NCBI GenBank assembly: GCA_039602395.1
Contig: JBCNJP010000012.1
Coordinates: 28,940,454 to 29,004,453, forward strand
DNA from: Deinandra increscens subsp. villosa
Lineage: Eukaryota > Streptophyta > Magnoliopsida > Asterales > Asteraceae
Direction: 5' to 3'
Length of the DNA: 64,000 nt
The notes under the pieces were generated by a model that ran no database searches, had not been told where the DNA came from, and worked only from the letters and a program-made list of their open reading frames with translations. Positions 33,250 through 45,900 of the stretch are shown in pieces. Numbering within the stretch: position 1 is the first letter of the stretch; each line of letters starts with the position of its first letter. The position numbers and the translations under genes were made by a program.

Positions 33250-33786
33250 CAAAATAAATAAAACAAGTTAAAGTTGTATACGCATCAAGATGTTGTCCAC
33301 TAGGTCAAGCATTAGATTTAGTGAATATCACATTTGTATACTTTCTGATTTGTCGAGCCTACCTTGCACATCAATCAAATGGTCTTATGGCTTTTTCACT
33401 TACTTTATCCATGAGTCAGACACAGCCAATGTACCATCATTTCCCAATCATGTTGGATACAATTTCTCATTTTTCAATGTTTTTGTCTTTTTCAAAATTT
33501 CTCCCCCTAAAAATGACAACTCTATTTATAGATTTTCATTTTTACTATTTGAAAAAACAACACACTATTTTTGTATTTTTTTCAAAAGCAACCTCCCCCT
33601 CAGAATAAGACGGAGTGAAAAATCAAGAAAAATTGATCAACCAACACGAATACTAGCAGTATAACCGTTTGAAAAACAAAATTGATTTTGAAATTCAATT
33701 CAATTAGAAACAGATATTTCACAATCAGCAATTTTCCAATCACCAAAAGGTCTTCCTGAAACACCTGCTTGACACCAAATAAAAAA

Positions 33787-36700
33787 TTAGTCGCGTTGGG
33801 ATCGACCCGAATCAACAGCGTCGGGTCGCCCGGTGTCTTCCACAAAGTCCTTGTTGGCCTTGGAAACAACTTTTGGTTTCCAAATTTGTAAAAGTTTTAA
33901 TTTTTGATCGGAACCCAAATCAGATTCAACCGACGTACTTGAATTAGACCAAGACGGTTTACGAGTTGATTTAATCTTTGAAGACCATGGTTCATCAAAA
34001 ATTTGACCTTTGTTATCCACATATTTGGCAGTTTTGTGAATATATGCAGTCGTCGGACAATCAGCAGCTAGATGTCCCGGTTGACGACATACATAACAAA
34101 GTCTTTCTCTAAAGTTGTTTGAAAATTGTTTTGATTTTTTGAGAATCAGATGAATGTTCAGGATGAAAGTTATCAAAGAAACCATCAGAAGAATCATACC
34201 TAGGAGATGGACTCCTTGAAGATGAAGATCTTCCAGAATAATAAGAAAATTCCTTCTGAGATGATGATTTCTTTATAACTTTTGCTTTAGGAACCTTCTC
34301 AGCCTTCACTGATTTCTTTGCTTGAACCGGTGCTTCCAACACTTTGTAACCTAAACCTTTGTGTTTAGATCCTTGAGTCTTTGAAGAATTGGACGAAGAA
34401 CCTGAAGCAATTCTTGACTTAGCATCACTAGTGAATTTGTCTTTGATATCCTTCAGCTTGTTCTTTTCAATCAAAACTTTTTCTTCTTCAGTTGCAGATG
34501 AAGAACTCGAAGCAACCTTATCAAACACTTTCTCATTTTCCAGCAATACCGATTTTGAAGTAAACTTTGGAGCTTCACCCAAAAGTTTCTCCTTCTTTTT
34601 AGACTTGGACTTGGTCTTCTTGGGTGGAGTAGCAAACTTTGAATAGTCATGCAATTCATTGTTTGGATCAATCTGAGCAGCAGTAACTTCAATCAAATCC
34701 ACTGGTTGAGGTACCAAGTGAATATTTTCTTCCTTAGACTTCTCTGAACTCTGATCCTGCTTGTATAAGAAATTTAGCAATGTCGGTGACAAATTACAAT
34801 TCTTAACTTGTCTTTTCAACTCCAAAATCTCCAATTTCAAGTCATTAATTTTCTGTTGACCTTCAAACACCTCTTGTTATGACTTGATGAATTTTGCATT
34901 GAGATCATCATACTCATAAGTTTGTAACTTCCGGATCTCACATTTGAGCATATAATTCTTCAAGCACATTTTCTCTCTTTTGTTTGTAGATCTCAACATC
35001 TTTTGTTAACACTTCATTCTTGTCTCTGTAAAGAACATTTTCATCTTGAAGCATAGAGATCTTATTTTGAAACTTCTCAACGGTAACAACAGTTTTAGCA
35101 ATAAGAGCAGTAGCCTCTTCATATTTTTGTTGAACCGGATATCTCTTCTCAAACAGATTTTCAAAATCTTGAGCTGCATCTAAAGCTTCAGCTTTAGCTT
35201 TCTCACATTCTTCAGCCAATTGAGCCTTTTCCTTCAAAACATCTTCATGAATATGAACCAACTCATAATATTTCTTTTGAAAATCCTCCAACTCTTTCTT
35301 TAACACCACAATTTCTTCAGTTGAAATTTGACGATGTTGTTCAAAACTTGCAATTTCCTTGAGCAACTTCTCACATTTATAACATTTAAATTCGTCAACT
35401 TTTGAATTTTCAGTAATCTTAGGTAATTCTTCTTGAACCAAAGAAACACTTGAAGAAGAATCAGATTCAGTTAAGAAACTGTCATCATCAGCATGTTGAA
35501 CAGTTAAAGCAATTGAGATTGGAGTATGATGCTTTTTAATTGCTGAATCTGCATTCCAAGAAAATTCATTTGAATGCACAAATGTATCAGTCCAATCATG
35601 ATCAAGAGTAGCAGATTTCTGATCAACCTTTTCAGCTTCATTTGATGGATGAAAAACTAAATGTGCATGTTGAACAGTTTTCAATTTACTGTCTGCAGAT
35701 CTTGGACATTCTCGAGCAAAGTGACCATAAACTGAACACTTAAAACATTTCACCTTAGACTTGTCCAACCCAATCTTCCCTTCCTGATTCAGTCTCTTCT
35801 TACCAGTTCTATTGAAAAATTTCTTTGTTCTTCGAACCAACATAGCATATTGCCAATTTAGATCCATTTCCTCTAAATGATCATAATCAATCTGATCGTA
35901 ATCTTCATTTGCTAACTCAGCATTACTCACAGCACTAGTGATAACACCAAAGTATAAAGATACCAATGAAGACATCAACGCATTATAATCATCAACAGTT
36001 TGAACATATAATGCACTTTGAGTCGAAGAACTAGGAATTGACACAGTACAACCAGCAGATGAATAGCTTGGAGTTTCATATTTACCTGCCAGAAATGTTG
36101 TAGGAGGTGCAGAACTAAGAATATTAGACTTTCCAGCATTCAAAGTTGAATCATTGTTACCATAATACACCGCATGATTCTGAATTTGCTCAGGAAGTGA
36201 CTTGTTTACTTTTAACTCCATATCCCTAGCTTGGATTCTTTGAATCAGATCATTAAAAGACAATTTTGGATAATCCTTATCATTAGTAATCATCGTCACA
36301 TAATTTTCCCACTTCTCTGGTAGAGCTTCCATAATCTTTTCTTTCTTATCAACTTCATCTTTTGCAAGATTCACCAACTTCATTTCACTCATTAAATGTG
36401 CAAATCTTGCAATTAGATTTGGAATTGATTCATTTTGATAATGCTTGAAGCTATCAAATTCCTTCTTTAACACCTTTTGTCGACTTTTCTTGTACTGGTC
36501 ATTGCCTTCACATCGCTTTTCTAGAGCATCCCACAAACTCTTTGCGGTATAGTTGCTTGAAAATTGATGTAGTAAATCAGTAGGTAAAGCCATTGTTAAA
36601 GTGCCATAAGCCTTTTTCTCAGCTTGATATGCTTTCTTTTGTTCACCAGAAAGCTTCCTTTGAAGAATTGGTTCTTCGTCCTCACCCTTAGGATATGTAT

Positions 36701-36905
36701 ATTGTTCAGAATATGATAACCACATATCGATATCATTTGCGGAAACAAATGCTTCAAATCGTGTCACCCAACTATGATAATCTTCCAATTTGAGTAATTT
36801 GAGAACTTTCTGACTTGTTCCAATTTCATTATCATAGTTAATCATTGTTTGCATCGTTTCCTGAACCGAATTTTGAATAGCCGCGAACGCATAAAAATCG
36901 GACAT
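33787..36905 (-). pseudogene. gag: Long gag-like polyprotein of element B (two frameshifts)
   Basis: Starts at ATG 36905. The first frame (34938-36905, 655 aa) has a UBN2-type Copia gag domain at about residues 35-250 (KLEDYHSWVTRFEAFVS, AKSLWDALEKRCEGND, MEALPEKWENYV). It then has a linker, a CCHC knuckle (C-FK-C-SVYG-H-FARE-C) near residue 390, and a long coiled coil from about residue 500. A frameshift near 34900 leads to 34109-34870 (253 aa, charged and serine-rich). A second frameshift leads to 33787-34197, with another CCHC (C-YV-C-RQPG-H-LAAD-C) and the end WKPKVVSK...DTGRPDA. At roughly 1000 residues it is far longer than a usual Copia gag. No pol follows. Confidence 0.8.
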
Positions 36906-36924
36906 TTTGGAAAAACAGATTACT

Positions 36925-37160
36925 GTTCACTCCGAACCTCGTCCGAACCTCCTCCGAGTTGCCTCCGAACTTAGTCCGAACTTGACAACACCGAACTCTC
37001 TCCGAACCAGACCTTCGGACGAGCAAAAACCAAATAACTCCGAACTAGCTCCGAAAGACCACCGAACTCTCTCCGAACCTAGACCGATCTCTCACCGAAC
37101 CTAGATAAAGATCGAACTTCGCCCGAACCTCGAGTTCGGAGCGATTACTCCGAAGTTGTC
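36925..37160 (-). repeat. TTCGG/CCGAA motif array in element B leader
   Basis: About sixteen CCGAA or TTCGG motifs lie in 235 bp between gag ATG and primer site, irregularly spaced. The same motif is clustered upstream of the TATA box in this element's LTRs and in the leader and LTRs of C. Confidence 0.7.
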
Positions 37161-37401
37161 CGAACCTCAAACGAGGCAGATTTCACTCGACCTCATTTTC
37201 CCGATTTTCAACGTTTTTGACTGGAATTTTCGACAGGAATTCAAGCAAATTCGATAGAAACAATCTAGAAACAGATTTTTGACGAAAAGCACACACGAGA
37301 CGATCAAACGAACTCAAAAATGATTGACATTTTCACAAAATCGTGAATTTCAACTCAAAACTCCGAAAAACACAGATTTCCGACTACTAGAGCAAACCAA
37401 A

Positions 37402-37414
37402 TGCTCTGATACCA
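37402..37414 (-). other. Primer binding site of element B
   Basis: TGGTATCAGAGCA on the minus strand, two bases inside the 5' LTR boundary. Initiator-Met type, as in A and C. Confidence 0.85.
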
Positions 37415-37416
37415 CT

Positions 37417-37753
37417 TGAAAGTGCGTGAGCGTGCGAATCTTCTACTTAGTCGTAATGAATTTAATGTAAACGTGTAAAACACAGAGAGTAAATACAAAA
37501 CACTTGTATTAACCACAGAGATAACCACAGAGTACACTCAGAGAATATGACACCAAAGCTCAAACCCCTGTTGAATACAACACAAGATGCACATATTAAT
37601 ACTAGAGAAACCCGCTAGTCCGAACCTCAAGTTTGGCCCAAGGTTCGGCCATGTCCGAACTCCAGGTTCGGCCTGAGTTCGGACCTCAGAAATCTTGTAT
37701 GACTTGTCTTGTATTCGATACTTCACATGACGATCAAAGACCATGTATCAACA
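37417..37753 (-). repeat. 5' LTR of element B
   Basis: Same length (337 bp) as 31942-32278 with few mismatches. GGAGT follows at 37754-37758. Confidence 0.92.
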
Positions 37754-38263
37754 GGAGTCTCCTCCACCCGATGCATATATACACGTTTGTATATATACTT
37801 GTTTTATTGTTTTAAGCATATGTATGTGCATAGGTAGGTACTCACACTTTCCTGATATACGAGGTAAATGCATGTGCATATGTCAACATACATACTTTAC
37901 CTCAAATGATCAGATGCATGAGTGTATTCATACTCACACACTCTTTTTTTTTTTAAAGAAACACTTCAACATTTTTAGCAAATCATTGATACAGATCTAT
38001 CACGGAGAAATTTGAAAAGTATTTTTCCCGCTTTATTTCAACACTGGAAGTTTCCAGTATTTAAATGGCAAAAATTAATAAAAAATTTCTTCAATCTTCA
38101 AATATTCATCCAATGAACATTCAAAAGACTTCCAGTTTCCGTTTTGTATCCAATCGAATTCGAAGCAATATCATCAATAATGATTATGTGAAATCATAAA
38201 ATCATTAGAACATCATGAGATTTAATCATAACTGACCAGCACATGATCAATTCGTGTGAAATA

Positions 38264-38734
38264 TCATTTATCCGTAACAATTTTCTTCGATGATTCAAAT
38301 TCTAAATTGTTACCTGATGCTTTTGCATGCTTATCAGATGTATGCTCATCATCTAAAATCTCCTTTAGATTCTTCATTGTTGCAGCTTTTTCAGAATCGC
38401 CTTCTGGAGTGAACTTGAGTGTCGCACGAACATCCTGCAACCATAAATCTCGTTTTTCTTTATCCTGTAATTGTCGTAACACCTCAGCATTTTGCAACAG
38501 GAAATCTCGACTGAAATCCTTTAATACGTCAGAATCATCCTTTCGGACAACATTTCGATCTAAATCATCTTGATCCGAATGTGTATCATCATCCATTTGA
38601 TCCTGTAATGGAAACGTTGAATCCTTCTTACCGAATTTTCCAGCTGATCCTGCGAAGCTGAAATTGTTCCTCGCGGAACTTATCGATTCGAAAACCAACT
38701 TCTTCTTTGTTGAATCATCCAAATGCTTCTCCAT
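38264..38734 (-). pseudogene. gag: Outer Tat gag exon 1
   Basis: 156 aa from ATG 38734, starting 20 bp inside the primer site. Charged and probably coiled (DFLLQNAEVLRQLQDKEKRD), similar in place and character to exon 1 of the inner Tat gag. The frame ends in a stop just past the damaged donor. Its exon 2 lies at 31704, beyond element B. Confidence 0.6.
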
Positions 38735-38753
38735 CGTTCACCAATCCCAGAGT

Positions 38754-38766
38754 GCGGATGGCGCCA
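38754..38766 (-). other. Primer binding site of outer Tat
   Basis: Minus strand TGGCGCCATCCGC, two bases inside the LTR. Shared with the inner Tat. Confidence 0.7.
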
Positions 38767-38768
38767 AT

Positions 38769-39144
38769 TGATGAACCACCAAACCCCACCGCTTGTAGGT
38801 TTGATTTAATGATCCAACATAGAATTAAGCTAATTAATAGAGAAGTATTGGAATGAAGAGATTTTTATTGATTTGGTACTTAATGAAATACATTCAGAAA
38901 TACACACAGTTTAAGGTGTAATTCTCGATCTGAAAAGTTGAAAGTTACAAGCTATGAAATGAATTATTTATACTATTATTCTTTGAAATCGCATCTTCAT
39001 AAGTCAGAGAGATGCACTTGCGTCTTGAACATCCGCAACTATACCACTCTTTTCTCTCCCCCCCCCCCCCCATATGCGATGTTAATCTTTTGGAAGTGTC
39101 ACTTTCGAGGCACTTGCATGTCCAATCTTGACCTATCCTCATCA
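38769..39144 (-). repeat. 5' LTR of outer Tat
   Basis: TGATGAACC to CCTCATCA, 376 bp, close to 15540-15904. A TATA-like GTATAAATAATTC lies on the minus strand near 38963. It contains a run of 14 C (39058-39071). Confidence 0.85.
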
Positions 39145-39149
39145 GTGAC

Positions 39150-41016
39150 ATTTTGGTTTATCCGTTTAATTGTACCGAACCTAATTTCTATTCCTTGTAA
39201 TCATGAATGATAATCAATAAAGAATCGCAACTTTCAGTTATTGTTGTTATGGATTTTATCATATAGTTATGTTTGGTTGAGTCACGTGGCAAGATATTCA
39301 TAGTTTATTTCGATGTTTTCATTAATCGCAATTCGAATTTCTATTTCAGGTGCTTTCGTTATTTAAATGAAACCGAATAACTCGAGCAATCCAAACATGT
39401 ATGATGCTTGTGGGTAATACCAGTCACGCACAGAAGTAAGTTCTAGTGAGGTTTGCGAAAGTCCGAGGTTAAAAAAACGCAAATAATGAATTTATGATTT
39501 TTTTTGCATAATTTCGGTATTTTCGGGAGTCTCGTGAATTTCAAAAATCGCATTTTGATGTTCCTTAATGTTTGTATAAGTTTATTTTGGCTGATCGCAA
39601 AATATTAGAGGCTATTGAGATAAAACGAAAACGAACAAGCAAAAAGAGGAAAAATAAAAAAAAAAATAAATGCCCCCACCCCCAACATTGCCGATCATGA
39701 TTTTTGGTCATTTTTGGGTCCAAGACTTGTTCACAACTCGATTTTCATACAAATAAACCTCCAATGACTATTCCTTATTACTTATAACTAACTAAGAACC
39801 TTCTTGACCCTCAAATCCATTCTAGATTGGATTGAATTGCTTAATTAAATCAATTATTTATTTTTCAAACAATGTTTATCACTGTCTTGAACAATTCAAC
39901 CCTTAAACTCTCCGCTATAAATACCCATTTATATAATCCTAGAAACCTATGGTCGTCATTCTCCAACCATCAATTTCATCTTTAAAGCTTTCGCTAGAAC
40001 TCCATAAGTCAATGACCAACTGTTTTACTGTCCAAATTCAAGGTTTCTAGTCGTCTTTTGGGTATTTTCTTTTTACAGATCTTCTTAGTTTACAAAACTC
40101 TTCAAAACTCTATTGCTCTATTCTGTTCATGAAGGGTTTAAAAAAAAGTCAACTCGTCTCATACACGTTTCAATTTGGGGTCCTCTTCTAATCTCAATTA
40201 AAATCAATGGACCTATTTTCTAAACTGATAAACATGGATTTTTGATATAAAGTTCGAATCTTAGATCATAAACCCATTGAAATCAAGACTTTTCATGTTT
40301 AAATCATCAATTGAATGATTTGATAAGTTTTTCTATGTACTATTCTGATCTGTACTTTAGGTTTAATGAAACATATGTGTCATAAACCATATATATGGTC
40401 ACATATGCAATTATATAAACTTTTGGGTTATTTTTTCTGGGCAGGCATTGCGTATAAATCCGAACTTACCGTCGGACCTTGAAGCCTACCTGGGACGCCC
40501 TGATGAGAATGTAGTAACCTTAGTCCAAAGCGTTTTCAAAACGTGTTTTATGCAACTAAATTAAATACTTTTAACACATTAAACATAATTCCCCAATTCC
40601 ATATAAAAATAGGACTTTAGTCGTTTTGGTTCCTCGTATTCATTTAGCCTATTCGTTTCAACAAGGGTAATATAGGGATTTGTCATTCCTCTGCTTTCGG
40701 TGCTATCTTTCGACACTCACACTACTTATCCAGTGAGTATTCATAGCCTCTTTTTACTTTTGTATTTTGGGGTGTAACATGTATCTCTATTCAAAACATT
40801 AAACACTATGATTTTCTAAACAAGTGTGCGATCCTATGTGCTCAATTGGTGAATTCTATGTGTGTTAATTTGTTTGGATGGAAAGTTGGTATTCATTAAT
40901 CATTAATCATTAATCGCATGTGTACCATTAACGACCCCGTCCCTGTGATGACAACAATAGCTATTGGTTGACAACCCACCCGCGAGATCGAAAATGATCT
41001 AATTTTCGATGGGTGA
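39150..41016. other. Unassigned, probably old LTR-like sequence
   Basis: No ORF of note. A TATA-like GCTATAAATACCC near 39913 followed by a T- and C-rich leader (39950-40100) suggests an LTR promoter on the plus strand. The chromovirus-type element inserted at 41017, and flanking sequence of the same character resumes at 57172. I cannot assign a family. A 10-bp inverted repeat GATCGAAAAT/ATTTTCGATG lies at 40986-41011, beside the insertion point. Confidence 0.4.
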
Positions 41017-42952
41017 TGTCACACCCTCAAAATCCGTCTGCAGAGTATAATCACGAGGCATGTGACAAACCAGGACCTGAGTCATTAGCCATACTAAACC
41101 ATGCAAGAAAAAAAATTATACACGCGGAAGCGTAAATAAAGATAAATAAATACGTTGCAAAACACGCGCCCAAAACCTTAATGAAAGTAAATAGCCCAAA
41201 ATAGTTTAAACCGCTTATTAGACCCATATGAGATGCATGCGTCCTAATAGTGTTCCGAATCTAGATACCTGAGAAAACAAGCCAAAGTGTGTCAACACAA
41301 GGTTGGTGAGTTCAAATGTTTAAACGAGATGTATGTTCAAGAGTTTGTAGAAATATAATCACAGTTATATCGTTAGCTAGATAGGTTGTATTTCAATACC
41401 ACTATGTGTTCGCAACCGAAGTGTGACTGTTTGTGTTTGTTGCCTTTCCGCTTTGTCTAAAACGAACAAGGGCATTGATTATGACAAATATTACACCCGT
41501 TTGACCTCTAGTCATGTTAGAGAGACAAACTCGGGCGGGGTTTGTCAGACCCAGTAGTACTACTTAATAATTCCTCGCTATAATCCATAAATTAACGGTC
41601 CGATATGTTAAGGACTTTTAGGTGTGTTATGTAAGCACATCAGTGGAAAGAGAGTATAACTGAATTACCAGATCTCAATGTTTGTAAGCATGTTTGTATG
41701 TATGTTTGTAAGCATGTTTTCTCCCCCAAAGGAGATACTTAAAAAGTTATTTGATCATTTAAATCAATTCTAAAGACCCATATCATTAATAAACCAAACT
41801 GTAATCATCAATAATATCCATCATGAACATCAACATGCAACAATTTACACATATAACATGTATAACACGTACTTAAGGTCTCCCGATTCAATTAACATGT
41901 AACCCATTGGTTTATGCATTTTTAATCCAAATGAACTCAGAATATCAACCCACGATAACTTCCCTAATAGTAATAGATAGATTATACTCAACAAGGATCA
42001 TTAATTAGAACATAAACATTCTAGACACGCGTGTATCTTCATGTTTTACGGGTTTGGGTTTGTGTATACGTATACTCGAGCCATCGCCTCTTATGAGTCA
42101 AGAACATGTAGCATTTAATCATCTTCTCACTACAAATATCATAAAACAATAGTGATCATAACGACAGAGAATCCATGGTTAACCCATTAGGGGTTTCGAA
42201 ACAAAGAACGATCGAGAAAGGGAGATGGCTACCTCCAGTCGGCTTGTTCTCGGTTTCTCCTAGGACTGTTGGGACGTCACGCGGCTGTGTACAGCCTTGG
42301 CCACCATCGAATCTGACCAACAACCTGTGTTGTAGCTTTTGCGCTCAAAGAGGGAGGGAGTAGGGAGAAAGAGGGGTTGCCGTGAAGTTGAGGGGAAATA
42401 GGAATTGGGCGACGGGTTATGGGGAATTTGGAGAGAATTTTTAGGCTAGATTAGTTTGTTTGACATTTGAATTTGAGTTTGGTAATTATCCAGTGTTTGA
42501 GAATTTTAATGAAGGCATAAAAAAATAAATCTTTTTTTTCTTTTTTTCTTCTTATCATATGTTTGCTAGGTGATAACATTATAAATCCCATAGTCTGCGT
42601 GATTTATAAATCGTGTAGCTTGCACACATTCGGAGTACACTTTCTAATTAATGTTTATAGTTTAAGAACCCCTTGAACACATAGAGAACTGCGTGCATCG
42701 TTCCCACATAACACAGTTACCATTGAAGGTTACCTAAAATGACGAAATTGCAAATAACACAAGTTATGTTTGTTCAATTAATGTTTTGTTAATTAGTCAC
42801 CAACGTTAAGGACTGACTCGTGTGTGAATGTTTGTGGACGCGATGACACATCTATAATCCTACTAAATGTATGAATGCTTGTAAGTTTAAAATCATTGAC
42901 TGTTCGTGTTCGTGTTTGCACCAGATTACCTGAGTTTTCACTGGGTGTCACA
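41017..42952 (-). repeat. 3' LTR of chromovirus-type element
   Basis: 1936 bp. Compared with the right LTR it lacks about 770 bp near 41742 (the counterpart of 55195-55975) but has about 70 bp near 41250-41320 that the other lacks. Confidence 0.85.
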
Positions 42953-45900
42953 TCATCCCCTTGTTGAAGGAATTTTCGTCCGAAAATTAAGGTCATTGTT
43001 CGTTTGCTAGACACAAGGAAAAATATAATTTTCAGTTGTCACATCATCCCCTAGTTGAAACAAATTTCGCTCCGAAATTTAGCTAGTACTTTTGATGGTT
43101 GACATTTGTCTGCTTGAATACTGAGGATACTTTCAAAGTGTTTAAGCATCGCGTTTCCATATGAACTCCAATCTACTGCTCAAGTTTCCAATGAACCTTG
43201 AAAATCGACATCTTGTTATACTTGACTTGTTTCCCATCTCGGTCCATTAATTCCACTGGTTCCTCAATGGATGGTCATTGTTCATCGATTTCTAACTCCT
43301 GGAGTGAAATGATGAGTGTTTCATCCGATAACGGCCACCTTTTAGGTTAGATGCATGGAATATGTTGCGTATACTATTAAATCTATTGGTAGATTCAACT
43401 CATTAGCTAGAGAGCCAATACTATATACAACAACGAATGGCTCTACTTATGGTGAGTTTGCTTTTCCCCGTTTTCCTAAAACGGTTACCCTCACTAGGGT
43501 GAGACTTCTAGTGGAATGTTTGTCGGCATAAATTTTGTTTTTGATGTTTTCAAGTCGTTGCCATAAAGTTTCGAAATCGCAAGATCTTTCCAGTCGTCAC
43601 TTGCACAAGTTCAGGGTTTGTGAGTTGCCCATCACCAACCTTTGCAGAAAAATCCACCAATTGTGAAAAGTGTTTCCCAAAAATTTTCTAATGGTTTGGG
43701 TAGTTTGTTCGCGTCGTGCATTAGTTTAGTGATATGCAGTGTCCGTGTCCAAGCGTGCTCTCAACACCTTTGGTGATCCTCTCTAGGAAGGGGTGTAAAT
43801 CCAGTGTCTTGGGCCAATATATTTGAAGTGGCACCCCGTTCCGTGAGATGATCTCCCTCATGTAGAATCGGGATGGCTTGTCCATTCTACTCGTCTCTTT
43901 AATCGTTAGGAAGTGTTTCGATTCGGTCAATTGATCAACAATCGCCCAGATCCTACCACATTTGCTTGATGTTCGGGGTAGTTTGGTGCTAGATTCCATA
44001 GAGATTTGTCTCTACTTCACAAAGGAATGTTTCCGGTTGTAGTAATAGTCCGGATGGTATCTGATATACTGTCCAAATCTTGGATCAAGTCAGGCACTTT
44101 CTCACGTAGGTTTTATATTTTGGCTTTCATGTTCAGTCATCAGTAGAGTGCCTTCAAATGTTTGTATTGCGTGTCCGAACCAGGAGGAGCACATCATCTA
44201 GAACTGTGAACTTCATCTAGTACCAGATCTCTTAGATTGTCGTACCAGTGTACCTGTAATTTAAATGATGCCATCTAGTTTGACCTCAAAAAGTTTATCG
44301 TTTCCTCGTAGAGATTCCATCCCTACGCTAGCTTCTCACAGTGTTGTGCGTTGAGAGTCCCGAGTTGCACCAGTAGTCCAATGTGTATAGTAAGTTAAAA
44401 TGCTCGAATGTTTCTGCTCAGGAAACCAGCTACAACGCTGGCCTTGCCTAATTGATGACTAGGGCTAGTTCTTATCTAACGCCCAGTCCCGCTTCCAAAG
44501 CACCATTAGTATTTATATATATGGTGTCCCGCAACTAACCCACCACACATTTGGTATTCCAGAAGCGTACTAGTCGCCTACGAGAACCGCCATCCCTCTT
44601 GTTAGTAAGTAGACAAGGATCATGGTAGTAGTTACACAATAGGGTTCTATACCATGCCATTGTACCTAAGCATCCATGCTCACGTTATGCATTCGAAAAT
44701 CTAGTAATCTTTGCGAGCGGTGTGTTTGGTACCATACAGAAAATGTTTCCAGACCTTCGATATGAACGTCATTTAACCAATCCTAAGTCATGGTTGCTCT
44801 AGTCCTGCTCGATCATGTTTAGCTGACGTGTGGCATGGCCCTCTCGCATTGTATCCACACACAACCGAGACCTTGCTTGGAGGAATCTCAATAAACCATG
44901 AAGTTTAGTCTCCTTGGATAGGATAAAATCACTGTGTCACGAAGCTTCTTCTTTAGCATTTGGAAAGTTACTTCGTAGCACCTCAGTGTATGTAGTATCT
45001 TTTGTGGTCTAGAGGGTATGGGGTTAGGTCGTAATAGAAAGTCCTCTCAATAGATCATTCACAACCATCCGTCAAAATATGAAATTGACGTCATCCTTGT
45101 TGGTGTTGTTGAAGTTGGCCTCCCCAGTAGAGGGATCAACTTGTATCCCTTTCTTAGCATGATAGGTTCAGACGGAGGTGTTTCATCATGTTCTTCCTAA
45201 GTCTTGGGGTGTTTCAAATATCGTTGATAACTCGATGTCGAATTCGTCAAGGTAGGGTTCACACGCACAATTCCCAAAATTTCTGAGCCCTACGGGTGCA
45301 TTAGTCCAGCTATGGCTATAAATCGAGGTAGCGTTAATTATGTTGGAAAGTAACCTTGTTCTCTCATGAATCGATTCACATACACGAATTCTCATCCTTT
45401 CACCTGGACAATGAATTGGGGCTTTCCACGTCGATAAGCTTGTTCTGATATAACCTTTATCTAGCTACTCATGAAGCTGGGTGTATGGCTACTATAGTTT
45501 GTCTAGTGACGGTTGGTATGGTGCCCGGGCAATAGACCCTGCACCGGGTGCAAGGTCAATTTGAGGTTCGACTTGACAATGAGGTGGAAGACAAGGTAGG
45601 ACTTTGGTGAATATTTCTTGAAGATTATGAATGACAGGAATAATTCTTGACCTTCCTATCCTACTTAGTTTTTTCATCAATATGAGCTAGAATAGCAATG
45701 TGATCCCTCCGCAGACACCTTCATGTCCTTAGATGTGATATGTTGCTTTTGATACACCCATTCCTTTGTCCTTGAACTTGACATGACTTTCCCATTAGGA
45801 AGGAGAATGCAGATGATTCTTCGCCTGATAAAGAATCTCGGCTCGACGCTTGGACAACCAATCCATTCCGACAAATCTTGTCGGATTTACTTAGAGTGAT

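Larger units (their letters stand above)
32279..33786 (-). other. Non-coding structured tail of element B
   Basis: No gene. It aligns by eye over most of its length with the tail of element A. The best-matching block is around 32815-33015, including a TAACAT/ATGTTA hairpin at 32830-32847. It holds the 36-nt hairpin at 32482-32517 and three serial hairpins at 33013-33249. Confidence 0.7.
31942..37753 (-). mobile_element. Element B: gag-only LTR retrotransposon
   Basis: 5812 bp on the minus strand. LTRs are 31942-32278 and 37417-37753 (337 bp each, about 11 mismatches by eye). A perfect target duplication GGAGT is at 31937-31941 and 37754-37758. The content is primer site, a leader with many TTCGG/CCGAA motifs, a long gag-like ORF in three frames (36905 to 33787), a structured non-coding tail, a purine tract and the LTR. 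No pol domain is present. It is the best preserved of the three related elements A, B and C. Confidence 0.92.
31705..38263 (-). other. Outer Tat gag intron, enlarged by element B
   Basis: The two gag exons are separated here by about 0.7 kb of own sequence (31705-31936 and 37759-38263) plus element B and its target duplication. In the inner Tat the matching intron is 182 bp. The donor next to gag exon 1 appears damaged (GATAAATG, where the inner Tat has GTACATG). 37759-38263 shows no gene. Confidence 0.5.
15540..39144 (-). mobile_element. Outer Tat-type Gypsy retrotransposon with nested insertions
   Basis: LTRs at 15540-15904 and 38769-39144 are close copies. The flanks are GTGAT (15535-15539) and GTGAC (39145-39149), a target duplication with one mismatch. 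On the minus strand the order is 5' LTR, primer site, gag exon 1, intron, gag exon 2, protease, reverse transcriptase, split second RNase H, integrase, spacer, and an antisense ORF on the plus strand next to the 3' LTR. That order and the second RNase H are typical of the Tat lineage. Inner Tat (about 17756-24567) and element B (31942-37753) are nested in it. Its own sequence is about 11 kb. Confidence 0.85.

Noticed and set aside
38938..39210. ORFs inside the outer Tat LTRs (also 15709-15891)
   Set aside because: They cover LTR sequence and differ in frame between the two LTR copies, in part because of poly-C length change.
42175..42363. Plus-strand ORF of 62 aa inside the chromovirus-type LTR
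   Set aside because: The same region of the partner LTR (near 56399-56590) breaks the frame, so it is not conserved as coding.
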